DNA of 57,970 bases. Source: DATEAV01 sp964575425 (lineage in GTDB: Bacteria; Chloroflexota; Anaerolineae; Anaerolineales; E44-bin32). The DNA is taken from the NCBI GenBank assembly GCA_964575425.1, contig CAZNRD010000018.1, positions 1 to 57,970 of the forward strand. The letters run 5' to 3'. The position numbers and the translations under genes were made by a program. This document shows, in pieces, positions 30,812-39,300 of this stretch (the first letter of the stretch is position 1; each line of letters opens with the position of its first letter). Below the pieces are notes generated by a model. The model worked only from the letters and a program-made list of their open reading frames with translations, searched no databases and was not told where the DNA came from.

Positions 30812-31866
30812 GTTGGCTCCGGCATATGCTTCGCGACGCGGGGCACCACGTCCCGCACGAACGCGCCGAGGACGGACTCGATGGTCTGGCCAGGGAGCGG
30901 CATCGGATAGAGGGCGATCTGGTTGACGCCGGCCTGGGCGATCTGCACGATCTGCTGCACCACCTCTTCCACTGTCCCGGCAAGCGCGGCATCGCGCACC
31001 ATGTCGTCGCCGATGACGTCGGCGTACTCGGAAATCCGCGCGAAATCCGCGACGTTGCGAGGTTTGCCCCCTTGACGCTCGATGAATTCCCTGATCGGAC
31101 GCAGCTGCTCATCCCATTGCGGCATGTAGTTGAAGTAGTAGTCCCATCGCGGGTAGGTGTGCCACAAGCCTATGGCGATCCACGGACGCATGGCCATGCG
31201 GGCCTGGATCGCGTCGTCGGCAAGAACGAGGTTGGCGCGGGCGATGAGGGGAATGCCCCCCAGCGATCGCCCGGCGCGCTCGGCGCCGCACTGCACTTCC
31301 GCAAGCGCCGGGGCGAGCACCCGAGCACTGGCCAAATCGCCCAGCATCACCATGTCCGCCACTTCTCCCGCCAGCCGCAGAATCCGCCTCCCGCTGCTCG
31401 CGATCAGGATCGGCACAGGCGACGGCACCGTGAAATTCAGCTCGCCGCCGTGGAAGTGCACCGCCCTGCCCTGGTACGTCACCGGGCCGCCAGCCCACAG
31501 GTTCCGGATCAGTTCAATGGCTTCGCGCAAGGTCACGACCGGTTTGGTCTGCCTGATCCCCAGGGCCTCCAATCCACTGAAGCCAGCCCCCAGCCCTAGC
31601 ACGGCCCGGCCTTCGGCCAGTTCGGCCAGCGTGCTCATGGCCATGGCCGTCAGCGCGGGGTGACGACTATAAGGATCGGTCACGCAGACGCCGACCTTGA
31701 TCGACCGGGTGTGAAGGGCGACGTAGGCGAGCGAGACGTAGGGGTCTCGAAAGAACTTCTCGTCCGCGTACCAGAGGCACTCGAATCCGTGGTCCTCGGC
31801 GAACCGCGCCAGGTCCACAAGCCGGCCCGGCGGGTGCTCACCCAGCAGCAGCAGACCATAGCGCAT
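30808..31866 (-). CDS. LLM-class oxidoreductase (F420- or flavin-dependent), second copy
   Basis: 352 aa from ATG 31866. MRYGLLLLGEHPPGRLVDLARFAEDHGF and RSIKVGVCVTDPYSRHPALTAMAM are LLM-type, with VPILIASSGRRILRLAGEVADMVML as the C-terminal core. It overlaps the UroD-type gene by 4 bp. It differs clearly from the LLM protein at 18303 (different insertions and a longer C-terminus). F420 use is likely because the genome makes F420, but FMN is possible. Confidence 0.85.
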   Translation of the reverse strand: MRYGLLLLGEHPPGRLVDLARFAEDHGFECLWYADEKFFRDPYVSLAYVALHTRSIKVGVCVTDPYSRHPALTAMAMSTLAELAEGRAVLGLGAGFSGLEALGIRQTKPVVTLREAIELIRNLWAGGPVTYQGRAVHFHGGELNFTVPSPVPILIASSGRRILRLAGEVADMVMLGDLASARVLAPALAEVQCGAERAGRSLGGIPLIARANLVLADDAIQARMAMRPWIAIGLWHTYPRWDYYFNYMPQWDEQLRPIREFIERQGGKPRNVADFARISEYADVIGDDMVRDAALAGTVEEVVQQIVQIAQAGVNQIALYPMPLPGQTIESVLGAFVRDVVPRVAKHMPEPT

Positions 31867-31910
31867 AGGAGCTTCTCCTGCGGCTGCAGCGCACGACGCA
31901 GGGCTCCGCC

Positions 31911-32219
31911 TCACGCCGCTTCAATGTCCCGCACAACACTGGCCTCCAGGTCGTGAACCGCGGCGACAAGTCTCTCCATGATCCGCTGCCCCTCCGGCTC
32001 GGCGGTAGCCTTCGCCCGCCAGCCATCGATGTCGCCAAAGGCATCCATGCCGGTGAAGAGCCACAGCTCGCCCCGGCCGAGGCTGTACTGCCTGGCATAC
32101 ACTTTGACCTCAAACCCTCGCTTGCGCCAATAGGGAAGGGCCTCGTCGCGCAGCAAAGCCTCGAGCTCAGCCTGATCTCCTTTGGGCTTCATCGTCTCAA
32201 TGTGATACATCTTGGCCAT
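31911..32219 (-). CDS. Small ferredoxin-fold (NIPSNAP/Dabb-like) protein, function unknown
   Basis: 102 aa. The pattern MYHIETMKPKGDQAELEALLRDEALPYW then FEVKVYARQYSLGRGELWLFTG suggests a beta-alpha-beta-beta dimeric barrel. No catalytic residues can be assigned. It starts 44 bp upstream of the LLM start and probably belongs to the same transcript. Such proteins often bind small ligands or act as monooxygenase-like or isomerase-like partners. Confidence 0.6.
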   Translation of the reverse strand: MAKMYHIETMKPKGDQAELEALLRDEALPYWRKRGFEVKVYARQYSLGRGELWLFTGMDAFGDIDGWRAKATAEPEGQRIMERLVAAVHDLEASVVRDIEAA

Positions 32220-32284
32220 TGCTCACGCCTCCGCAATCTCGTCGGCTCAGGCACCGCCCGAAGTTCAAGCGATAGAACCATGCC

Positions 32285-32356
32285 GGCCTGCATGAGTTGG
32301 AACCCAAGGGGTTGCAGGCCCAAAGCGCGCCGGAACGCCGTCAGCCTGCAGGCTGA
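32285..32356. repeat. Two dyads in the 233-bp gap between SDR and small barrel gene
   Basis: GGCCTGCA at 32285-32292 pairs with TGCAGGCC at 32313-32320 around a 20-nt loop that contains a nested ACCC/GGGT pairing. TCAGCCTGCAGGCTGA at 32341-32356 is a perfect 16-bp palindrome. No T-run follows, so this is more likely a regulatory or RNA-stability structure than an intrinsic terminator. Located where a promoter for the LLM-UroD-DUF917 unit would be expected. Confidence 0.45.
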
Positions 32357-32452
32357 GCACCTGCAGCCAGCTCTCCAGTGGGGCAAACTCAAGAAGGTCG
32401 CGAGTCACGGGTGTTTTCCGGCAATGGAGACCATTGGTTCCCGCTGGTTCTG

Positions 32453-33223
32453 TCAGAATCGATTGAAGCGCCACCCTCCATCGAGGGGAATGGTGAGACC
32501 TGTGATCATGTCCGCCGCTGGGCTGCACAGCCAGGCAATCAGGCCGCTCACCTCCGCACGCGTGACCAGGCGGCCGCATGGGGTGTGGGCGATGGCCCGC
32601 GGGACGAAGCTCGGATCGATCGCACTGATGTCCGGCCCGCTCTCAACAATCTGCCCCGGGGCAATCGCATTGACCGTGATCTCGGGGCCGAGCTCGACAG
32701 CCAGGGCCTCGGTCAGCAGAATGACGGCACCCTTGGCCAGGCCGTACACGCCATGGTTGCGGATGAAGGCCGAACCCGCCGACATGTTGATGATCCGACC
32801 CCACCCGGCCCTGCGCATTCCCGGTACGACTTCCTGGCTCGCTAGGTACGCCGCCTTGAGATTGACGTTCATGATGCGGTCCCATTCTGCTTCTGCCAGG
32901 GTGGCGAAAGGGCCGGCGTTGAATGGCCCCGCGTTGTTGACCAGGATGTCGATTCGTCCGCCCAATAGTTCGATCGCCTCACGGACGACGCGTCTCGTCT
33001 CATCGCCCACCGCCAGGTTCCCCGGTACCGCGAAGGCTGGTCGGCCGTGGGCGCGCAGGGCTTCCAGCACCTGGGCTGGCTCGGGCTCCGAGTCGAGGTA
33101 GTTGATGGCGACGGTGGCGCCCTGGCTCGCCAGGGTGCTAGCGGTGATCGCGCCGAGGTTCATGGACGCGCCTGTGACGAGAGCCGTCTTGCCTGCCAAG
33201 GCTCCGGTTTCAGCCGTTGTCAT
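32453..33223 (-). CDS. Short-chain dehydrogenase/reductase (FabG-like)
   Basis: 256 aa. NNAG motif (ILVNNAGPFNAG), catalytic Ser in IINMSAGSAF and Tyr-x3-Lys in VYGLAKGA are all present, and the C-terminus has TGLTIPLDGGW. The coenzyme loop reads TGASMNLG: the middle glycine of TGxxxGxG is not conserved, which is unusual but tolerated in some SDRs. Its start overlaps the stop of the OppF-like gene by 14 bp, so it is co-transcribed with the importer. Substrate unknown. Confidence 0.87.
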   Translation of the reverse strand: MTTAETGALAGKTALVTGASMNLGAITASTLASQGATVAINYLDSEPEPAQVLEALRAHGRPAFAVPGNLAVGDETRRVVREAIELLGGRIDILVNNAGPFNAGPFATLAEAEWDRIMNVNLKAAYLASQEVVPGMRRAGWGRIINMSAGSAFIRNHGVYGLAKGAVILLTEALAVELGPEITVNAIAPGQIVESGPDISAIDPSFVPRAIAHTPCGRLVTRAEVSGLIAWLCSPAADMITGLTIPLDGGWRFNRF

Positions 33224-34166
33224 CTCTCATCTCCTTCGCGAGTCGACAAGCCGCCAGGTGCCCGTTGCCCAGATCGCAATAGGGAACCGGCTCGCGGCAC
33301 TGGTCCATGGCGTGAGGGCAGCGATCCTGCAGCCCGCATCCCGGCCGGATCTCCCGCGGGCTGGGGGTCTCGCCCATTAGCAGGATGCGTTTTCGCCTGA
33401 CTGCCGGATCGGGAATAGGGATCGCGGACAGCAGGGCGCGGGTGTAGATGTGGCACGGTCTCTCATAGACGTCTTCGGTCTTTCCCATCTCCACGATGCG
33501 CCCGAGGTACATCACCAGCACGCGGTCGCACAGATGACGTATCGTGCTCAGGTCGTGCGAGATGAACAGGTAGGTCATGTTCAGCTCTCGCTGGAGTCTT
33601 CGCAGCAGCGAGAGCACGTGGATACGCAGCGACATGTCCAGCGATGATGTCGGCTCATCCAGGATGACAAGATTCGGCCGGGTCATGATGGCCCGGGCCA
33701 CACCCACCCGCTGCTTCTCTCCTCCGCTCATCTGCCATGGCAGGCGCTGCAGGTGATCTCGCTCCAGGCTGACAAGATCCACCGCCTCATCGAGTTGGCC
33801 ATCGCTGCGGTACAGGCCGTGGATCACGAGCGGCTCCCGCAGCGTACGCCGGACGGTAAAGCGCGGGTTAAGGGCCTCCGAAGGATCCTGGAAGACCATC
33901 TGCAGCTGCCTGCGCAGGGGACGAAACGAATCGCCAGGAAGCGCTGTCAGCTCCCGGCTTCCGAAGTAGATCCGCCCCTTTGTGGGCCTGTCAAGCCCGA
34001 GGATGCAGCGCGCCGTCGTAGACTTCCCACATCCACTCTCGCCAACCAGCCCCACCGCCTCTCCGGGGAAGACCTCAAAGCTGATCCCGTTGACGGCGTG
34101 GATCGTGTGCCTGCCTTCGCGGTAGTACTTGTGTAGGTCTTCCACGCGCAGGAGGGGCTGCATCAC
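33210..34166 (-). CDS. Oligopeptide/dipeptide ABC importer ATPase (OppF/DppF)
   Basis: 318 aa. Walker A GESGCGKS, signature MSGGEKQRV, Walker B LVILDEPT and H-switch FISHDLS are intact. The C-terminal oligo_HPY region (RPCHIYTRALLSAIPIPDP and a Cys-containing GCGLQDRCPHAM tail) is typical of OppF/DppF and can hold an Fe-S-like Cys set. It overlaps the OppD-like gene by 4 bp. Together they power the importer encoded downstream in genome order. Confidence 0.92.
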   Translation of the reverse strand: MMQPLLRVEDLHKYYREGRHTIHAVNGISFEVFPGEAVGLVGESGCGKSTTARCILGLDRPTKGRIYFGSRELTALPGDSFRPLRRQLQMVFQDPSEALNPRFTVRRTLREPLVIHGLYRSDGQLDEAVDLVSLERDHLQRLPWQMSGGEKQRVGVARAIMTRPNLVILDEPTSSLDMSLRIHVLSLLRRLQRELNMTYLFISHDLSTIRHLCDRVLVMYLGRIVEMGKTEDVYERPCHIYTRALLSAIPIPDPAVRRKRILLMGETPSPREIRPGCGLQDRCPHAMDQCREPVPYCDLGNGHLAACRLAKEMRDDNG

Positions 34167-35140
34167 CGGCCTTCCTCGGCCACCTTATGGCAGAGCACCA
34201 CATGGCCGTCGCCGACGTTCAGCGCGGATGGGCGGCGCTCGCGGCATATCGGGAGGGCATACGAGCAGCGGGCAGGAAAGCGACAGCCGCTGGTCACATA
34301 GGCACGCAGGACCGAAGGCTGAGGCGGGACCGCGTCCAGATCGGCGGGCCGGTCCGCCCGCAGCGTGCTGCGCAGCAGCAGCTCTGTGTAGGGATGCCGG
34401 GGCGACCGGAACAAATCCTCCACCCTGGCGACCTCCATGACCTGACCGGCGTACATCACTGCCACCCGATGGCACACCTCGCTGACCACACCCAGGTCGT
34501 GAGTGATCAGGATCAACGCCGCGCCTGTCTCCACCTGGACATCCCTGATCAGCTCGAAGATTTGCGCCTGGATTGTGACGTCCAACCCGGTAGTCGGTTC
34601 ATCGGCAATCAGCAGCCGGGGCTGGCAGGCGAGCATCATCGCCACCAGGACACGCTGGGCCATGCCGCCACTCAACTGGTGCGGGTAGGCCCGAGCACGG
34701 GCTGCTGCATCGGCGATTCCGACTCGCTGCAGCAGACTCAGCCCCTGCGCATAAGCCTCCCGACCTGGAAGGCCGGCATGCAGACGGACAGCCCGCGCCA
34801 CCTGCTGGCCAACCCGCATCAGCGGATTGAGAGCCGCGCGCGGGCTCTGGAAGACCATGGCAATCTGCTTACCACGAAGCAAACGCCTTTCCCGCTCCGG
34901 CAGCGCGAGGAGTTCACGGTCATCCAAGAAAACGCGGCCGCCATCGATCCTGGCCGTCGGCGGAAGCAACCCGATCACTGCCAGCGCGGTCAACGACTTG
35001 CCCGACCCGCTCTCTCCCACCAACCCCATCACCTCGTGTGGGAAGACCTCAAAGGAGACCTGGTCCAGGATGTCACGACGCCCATTCTCGCTGGGGAAGC
35101 TCAGACTCAGGTCCTCGACGCGCAGGAGCGCCTGTCCCAT
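34163..35140 (-). CDS. Oligopeptide/dipeptide ABC importer ATPase (OppD/DppD)
   Basis: 325 aa. Walker A GESGSGKS, signature LSGGMAQRV, Walker B LLIADEPTTGLD and H-switch LITHDLG are intact. The C-terminal region SPRHPYTELLLRSTL and the CRFPARCSYALPICRERRP Cys motif are diagnostic for OppD/DppD. Start and stop overlap both neighbours by 1-4 bp. It pairs with the OppF-like subunit as a heterodimer of two apparently canonical ATPases, in contrast to the pair at 48841-51050. Confidence 0.92.
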   Translation of the reverse strand: MGQALLRVEDLSLSFPSENGRRDILDQVSFEVFPHEVMGLVGESGSGKSLTALAVIGLLPPTARIDGGRVFLDDRELLALPERERRLLRGKQIAMVFQSPRAALNPLMRVGQQVARAVRLHAGLPGREAYAQGLSLLQRVGIADAAARARAYPHQLSGGMAQRVLVAMMLACQPRLLIADEPTTGLDVTIQAQIFELIRDVQVETGAALILITHDLGVVSEVCHRVAVMYAGQVMEVARVEDLFRSPRHPYTELLLRSTLRADRPADLDAVPPQPSVLRAYVTSGCRFPARCSYALPICRERRPSALNVGDGHVVLCHKVAEEGR

Positions 35141-36024
35141 CAGCGTTCCTCACGCGCCATCAAATCGCGAAGTCCGTCGCCGACCAGGCTGAAAGCCAGG
35201 GCAGCCAGGACGATGGCCGTTCCCGGGAACAACCACACCCACCATTCCCCGCTGATGATGCGCGGAGCGCCCTCCGAGACCAGCACCCCCCACTCAGCAG
35301 TTGGCGGCGTGATGCCCAGTCCAAGAAAGGCGAGGCCTGCAGTGTCCAGGATTGCCCAGCCAAAAACCAGGGCACCCTGGACCAGCGAAGGGGTGAGCGC
35401 ATTTGGCAGCAGGTGGATGAGCATGACGCGCCATTCGGGATTGCCAATGCTTCTGGCTGCGTCGGCATATTGCAGCGTGCGAACCACCAGCATTTCGGCC
35501 CGGGTGAGGCGAATGAAGTAGGGCACGTAGGCAGTGGCGATGGCGATGACAACGTTTGGTATCGTGTCACCCAACACTCCCGTGATGGCCATTGCCAGAA
35601 TAAACGCCGGGAACGCCAGCATGACATCCACAACCCGCATGACGAGGTCGTCGAGCCAGCCCCCATAGTAGCCGGCGGCGCCGCCGATCAAGGTGCCAAC
35701 GGCGAAGGCGCTCAGCGCCACCGAAGCGGCAATGGCCATGTCCAGCCGCGTGGCGTGGACGACCCGGGTCAACACATCGCGCCCGAACTTGTCGGTGCCA
35801 AAGAGGTGGCTGGAGGAGGGCTGTTGGAAGATGGCCCGCGGGTTGGTTTGGGTGGGCCCATAGGGTGTCAGCAGAGGCCCGACGAGCGCCAGCAAGGCAT
35901 AGGCTGCAACGAGAAGCACGCCGATGGCGAAACCGGGCCGCCGACGAAACACGCGCACCAGGCGCACACCCCTGGAAACGATCGTGGGGTCCTGGATGCG
36001 CGGGGACGGAATGGCAATGCCCAT
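35140..36024 (-). CDS. Dipeptide/oligopeptide ABC importer permease (DppC/OppC)
   Basis: 294 aa, six predicted membrane helices. SHLFGTDKFGRDVLTRVVHATR is the hallmark N-terminal periplasmic region of DppC-type permeases. The coupling-helix EAA-type motif lies around DAARSIGNPEWRVMLIHLLPN. The stop overlaps the OppD start by one base. The solute may be a peptide but also a nickel complex or heterocycle; the permease does not decide it. Confidence 0.9.
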   Translation of the reverse strand: MGIAIPSPRIQDPTIVSRGVRLVRVFRRRPGFAIGVLLVAAYALLALVGPLLTPYGPTQTNPRAIFQQPSSSHLFGTDKFGRDVLTRVVHATRLDMAIAASVALSAFAVGTLIGGAAGYYGGWLDDLVMRVVDVMLAFPAFILAMAITGVLGDTIPNVVIAIATAYVPYFIRLTRAEMLVVRTLQYADAARSIGNPEWRVMLIHLLPNALTPSLVQGALVFGWAILDTAGLAFLGLGITPPTAEWGVLVSEGAPRIISGEWWVWLFPGTAIVLAALAFSLVGDGLRDLMAREER

Positions 36025-36032
36025 CGGTCTCC

Positions 36033-37061
36033 CTAGCCAAGCCGGATACGAGGGTCGACGAAACCGTAGATCAGGTCAATCGTCAGGTTGAGCAGCACGT
36101 AGGCCACGGCGATCAGCAGCACAAACCCCTGGACGGCGTTGAAATCGTTGGTCACCAGCGCACTCCACGCATACTGGCCGATCCCGGGCCAGGAGAAGAC
36201 ACGCTCCACAATCACATTTCCCGCCAGCAGGTAGCCAAAGACGATCCCCAGGGTGGTCAGCACCGGGATGGAGGCGTTGCGCATGGCATCCCCCAGGACC
36301 ACTTCCCGGGAGGGAACGCCGATCGCGCGCGCCGTGCGCACGTAGTCGGCAGTCAGGGCATCGAGCATGGCAGCACGCACGATCTTGATGATGGGGGCGC
36401 TGACGACAAAGGCCAGGGTCAGGGAGGGCAGCCACAGATGCGCTGCGGCAGCAGCGAAGGAAGACAGGTCGCCGGCCAGCAGGCTGTCGACCGTGTAGAG
36501 GCCGGTGACAGCCGGGGGCTCGGCACGTCCGAGGGTGAAGCGACCCAGCGGAGGCGGCGCGAGCCGAAGCGAGTAGTAGAAGACATGGATGGCAACCAGA
36601 GCCAACCAGAACAACGCCAGGGATGCTCCGAGCGTGGCGAACAGGCGGACCCCGCGATCGATCCAGCTGCGGGCGGTCACCGCTGCCAGGACGCCCAGGG
36701 TGAGGCCGATCAGCAAGGCGAAGAGGAAAGCGGCAGAGGCCAGCTCCAACGTGGCAGGCAGCCTGCGCCCGAGCTCCTCGAGGATCGGCTGGCCCGTCCG
36801 CCAACTCCTGCCGAGGTCCCCCTGAAGAAGAAGCCTGGCATAGCCGGCAAACTGCACGTGGAGCGGCTGGTCGAGCCCCATCTCCCGGCGGTATTGCGCG
36901 ATCAGTTCCTCCGTCGCCAGTGGGCCTGCCCGAAGCGCCGCCGGGTCGCTCGGCAGGATGTGGGTGAGAACGAACACCGCCACCACCACGCCGACCAGGG
37001 TGATGGCCGTCAGGAGCAATCGCCGCAGTACATAACGAACGAAGGGTCGCATTCTCAACAT
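36033..37061 (-). CDS. Dipeptide/oligopeptide ABC importer permease (DppB/OppB)
   Basis: About 342 aa. FVRYVLRRLLLTAITLVGVV is the classic DppB first helix, followed by FVLTHILPSDPAALRAG, QYRREMGLDQPLHVQF and GDLGRSWRTGQPI. The coupling motif is near VRTARAIGVPSREVVLGDAMRN. I prefer ATG 37061 (or ATG 37052, MRPFVRY). A GTG at 37124 is also in frame, but it would translate through the strong inverted repeat at 37067-37131 into an atypical N-terminus. The gap to dppA is therefore 106 bp. Confidence 0.9.
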   Translation of the reverse strand: MLRMRPFVRYVLRRLLLTAITLVGVVVAVFVLTHILPSDPAALRAGPLATEELIAQYRREMGLDQPLHVQFAGYARLLLQGDLGRSWRTGQPILEELGRRLPATLELASAAFLFALLIGLTLGVLAAVTARSWIDRGVRLFATLGASLALFWLALVAIHVFYYSLRLAPPPLGRFTLGRAEPPAVTGLYTVDSLLAGDLSSFAAAAAHLWLPSLTLAFVVSAPIIKIVRAAMLDALTADYVRTARAIGVPSREVVLGDAMRNASIPVLTTLGIVFGYLLAGNVIVERVFSWPGIGQYAWSALVTNDFNAVQGFVLLIAVAYVLLNLTIDLIYGFVDPRIRLG

Positions 37062-37066
37062 GCTCG

Positions 37067-37131
37067 GGAGAGAGGCGCATATGCGGTGTTCAGGGTTCAG
37101 GCCCCATTCACCCCATATGCGCACTCTCTCC
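37067..37131 (-). promoter_or_regulatory. Large near-perfect inverted repeat between dppA and dppB
   Basis: Left arm GGAGAGAG-GCGCATATG (37067-37083) and right arm (37115-37131) whose reverse complement reads GGAGAGAG-T-GCGCATATG; the only flaw is one bulged base. The 31-nt centre may extend the stem by a few pairs. In the mRNA it forms just after dppA and ends 5 nt before the dppB ATG. No T-run, so a read-through stabilising hairpin that raises dppA over dppB, or a translation-masking structure, is more likely than a terminator. Confidence 0.65.
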
Positions 37132-37167
37132 GTCTCTCAGCCCTTTCGCGTCACACCTCTGTGCGGC

Positions 37168-38832
37168 CTACTTCTTGCCGAGGAAGCCGTAGCGCAAGGT
37201 CAGGTCGTGGAACAGGGCAATCCCCGACACATCGGCGCGCGTGGCCACGATCCAGTCGGGCTGATAGAGATACGCCCAGACGGCCTCGTTGACCAGGATT
37301 TCCTGCGCCCGGCGGGCGAGTTGGGCGCGCTCCTCCGGATCGCGGCTGTAGGTTCCCGCCTCGATGATCTGATCCAGCTCTTCGTTGCAATAGTTGACGA
37401 AGTTGGGGAATGATCCGCACTTGAAGTTCCAGGTCAGCTGATAGAAGGGATCATTACCCCACGAATACCACTCCTGGATGAAGAAGGGCAGCGTGTGGCT
37501 GTTGATCAGATCGGAGAACTGCGCCATGGGCACCGCGTTGATGGCCACCTCGATGCCGATCTCGGCCAACCCGGCCTGGACCCACTGGGCTGCATCGACC
37601 CGAGTCTGATCCTCCTGGGGCACTGTCAGCTGCAGCTGGAGGCCGCGCGGAAAGCCAGCTTCGGCCAGCAGGGCCTTCGCTTCATCGAGGTCTGCCTCGC
37701 CGTAGGTCCAGAACTCATCCGTGTGCCCTTCCATACCCTGTGGGATGGGGCTGGTGGGCTGCAGGCCGTAGCCGTAGATCACGTTCTCGACAATGGCCTG
37801 GTACGGTATGGCCATCGAGATCGCCCGGCGCACGCGGACATCATCAAAGGGTTCTTCTTTGACGTTCATCCCCAGGTGGTAGAGGCGCGTGGTGGAGATG
37901 CTGTGGATGGTGACGTTCGGGTCCTGGGCGAGCGCGGGCAAATCCCTGAACGGAATTCCCAGCGCCACATCCACATCGCCCGTGCGCAGCAGCTGCTGAC
38001 GAGTGGTAGCGTCGGGAACCACACGGAAGACCGCTCCTGAGTTCTGGAACCATTCCGGCCCCCGCCAGTAGTGGGGGTTCGGTTCAAAGAAGTACTCGAC
38101 GCCGGGCTCCCATCTCGTGATGACGTAGGGCCCGCTCGAGTTGGAGTTGGTGCGATGCCACTCGACAGCCCACGGGTCTTCCGCCGTGGCATGGGCTTCC
38201 GCTGTGGCCTTGCTCATGGCCCCGAACACCTGGAAGGCGATGATGGTCTCGGTCAGGGCCGCCGGCCGGCTCGTGGTGATCTGCAGTGTGTAGTCGTCCA
38301 CGACCACGACATTGTCCGGCGACGTCAGAGCCATGAACGGCGTCAACAGCCCGATGTAGCCCGGGCCCAGCATGGCACGGTCGAAGGTGTACTTGTAGTC
38401 CTGGGCGGTGATCGGCGTGCCGTCGGCGAAGCGCGCATCTTTGCGCAGGTGGAAGGTGAAGACGGTCCCATCCTCCGAGACCTCAAAGCTCTCCGCTCCC
38501 GCGCCCTCGAACTTGTTCAGGCCGATGAATTCGCCTTCCTCTCCTGGCGCGAGCACCTGCGTGATCAAAGGCTCGTACAGGTTGGCCGTGGCATCATAGG
38601 CGCTGATGCTGCGGAAGTGCATGGGTTCGATGTGGTCGATGTCACCGTCGTAGGCGACGACAATCACCGGCTTTTCTTCCGGGGCCGGCGGAGGCGCCAC
38701 GACTGCCTCCCTGGTGGGCGTTGGTTCCACCCGCGGGGTGGGCGTGGCCGCCGGCTTGCACGCAGCCAGGAGGAGGATGGCCAGCGCGGCGACGGACATC
38801 CAGCGGATTAGGTTCCCTGCTTGGCGGTTCAT
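37168..38832 (-). CDS. ABC importer solute-binding lipoprotein (DppA/OppA, SBP family 5)
   Basis: 554 aa. Lipoprotein signal peptide with lipobox LLAAC (Cys25), then a Pro/Thr-rich linker (ATPTPRVEPTPT) before the mature domain at about residue 55. FTFHLRKDARFADGTPITAQDYKYTFDRA is the SBP_bac_5 signature. YFEPNPHYWRG-type and DDVRVRRAISMAI motifs follow. The protein captures the substrate outside the membrane for DppBC. A strong Shine-Dalgarno (AAAGGAGAAAG) precedes ATG 38832. The ligand may be a peptide or a related amide. Confidence 0.92.
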   Translation of the reverse strand: MNRQAGNLIRWMSVAALAILLLAACKPAATPTPRVEPTPTREAVVAPPPAPEEKPVIVVAYDGDIDHIEPMHFRSISAYDATANLYEPLITQVLAPGEEGEFIGLNKFEGAGAESFEVSEDGTVFTFHLRKDARFADGTPITAQDYKYTFDRAMLGPGYIGLLTPFMALTSPDNVVVVDDYTLQITTSRPAALTETIIAFQVFGAMSKATAEAHATAEDPWAVEWHRTNSNSSGPYVITRWEPGVEYFFEPNPHYWRGPEWFQNSGAVFRVVPDATTRQQLLRTGDVDVALGIPFRDLPALAQDPNVTIHSISTTRLYHLGMNVKEEPFDDVRVRRAISMAIPYQAIVENVIYGYGLQPTSPIPQGMEGHTDEFWTYGEADLDEAKALLAEAGFPRGLQLQLTVPQEDQTRVDAAQWVQAGLAEIGIEVAINAVPMAQFSDLINSHTLPFFIQEWYSWGNDPFYQLTWNFKCGSFPNFVNYCNEELDQIIEAGTYSRDPEERAQLARRAQEILVNEAVWAYLYQPDWIVATRADVSGIALFHDLTLRYGFLGKK

Positions 38833-39300
38833 CTTCTTTCTCCTTTCCGTTCAGACGGAACTATCTCCCTCGGAACAACACGCTCACGGACTGCCGCAAC
38901 ATCCAGGCACGGCTCGTGAGCACCGGCTGAGGCTCTGATCCATTTCATCCCATAGGTTGTCCTCCTCGAACAAGCCCTGTTCACGGCTCGACCGGCACGC
39001 CGCAGGCCGTGCCAGCCGGCCGTGCGGACGAGTCAATCCATCGCTCAGTCTTCTACCCCGCCAGACGTGTCGAAGATCCTCCATTCCGCCAGCCAGTTCG
39101 CACAGCAGTACACCTTCGCCTTACTCGCAGCCAGGAGACATCGACCCTGCAGCGGCAAACCCGCTTTCGACGCCTCGCGCAGGCGTTGGGAAGACCGGCA
39201 GCCGCCTGCGCCCCGCGACGATCCCAGTCGCCTGCCCGACGTTCGTGCGCTCACAGGTCCGTCTCGCGCTGCCGGCGTCCCAGCGCCACGCCTGTGGGCA
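38833..39300 (-). promoter_or_regulatory. 468-bp intergenic region with a 16-bp dyad beside the dppA ribosome-binding site
   Basis: No convincing gene. TTCCGT-TCAG-ACGGAA at 38845-38860 is a perfect 6-bp-arm dyad lying immediately 5' of the dppA Shine-Dalgarno on the minus strand, so it could be an operator or an RNA hairpin controlling dppA translation. No clean -35/-10 pair is visible. No intrinsic terminator is evident for the aldehyde oxidoreductase operon that ends at 39301. Confidence 0.4.
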
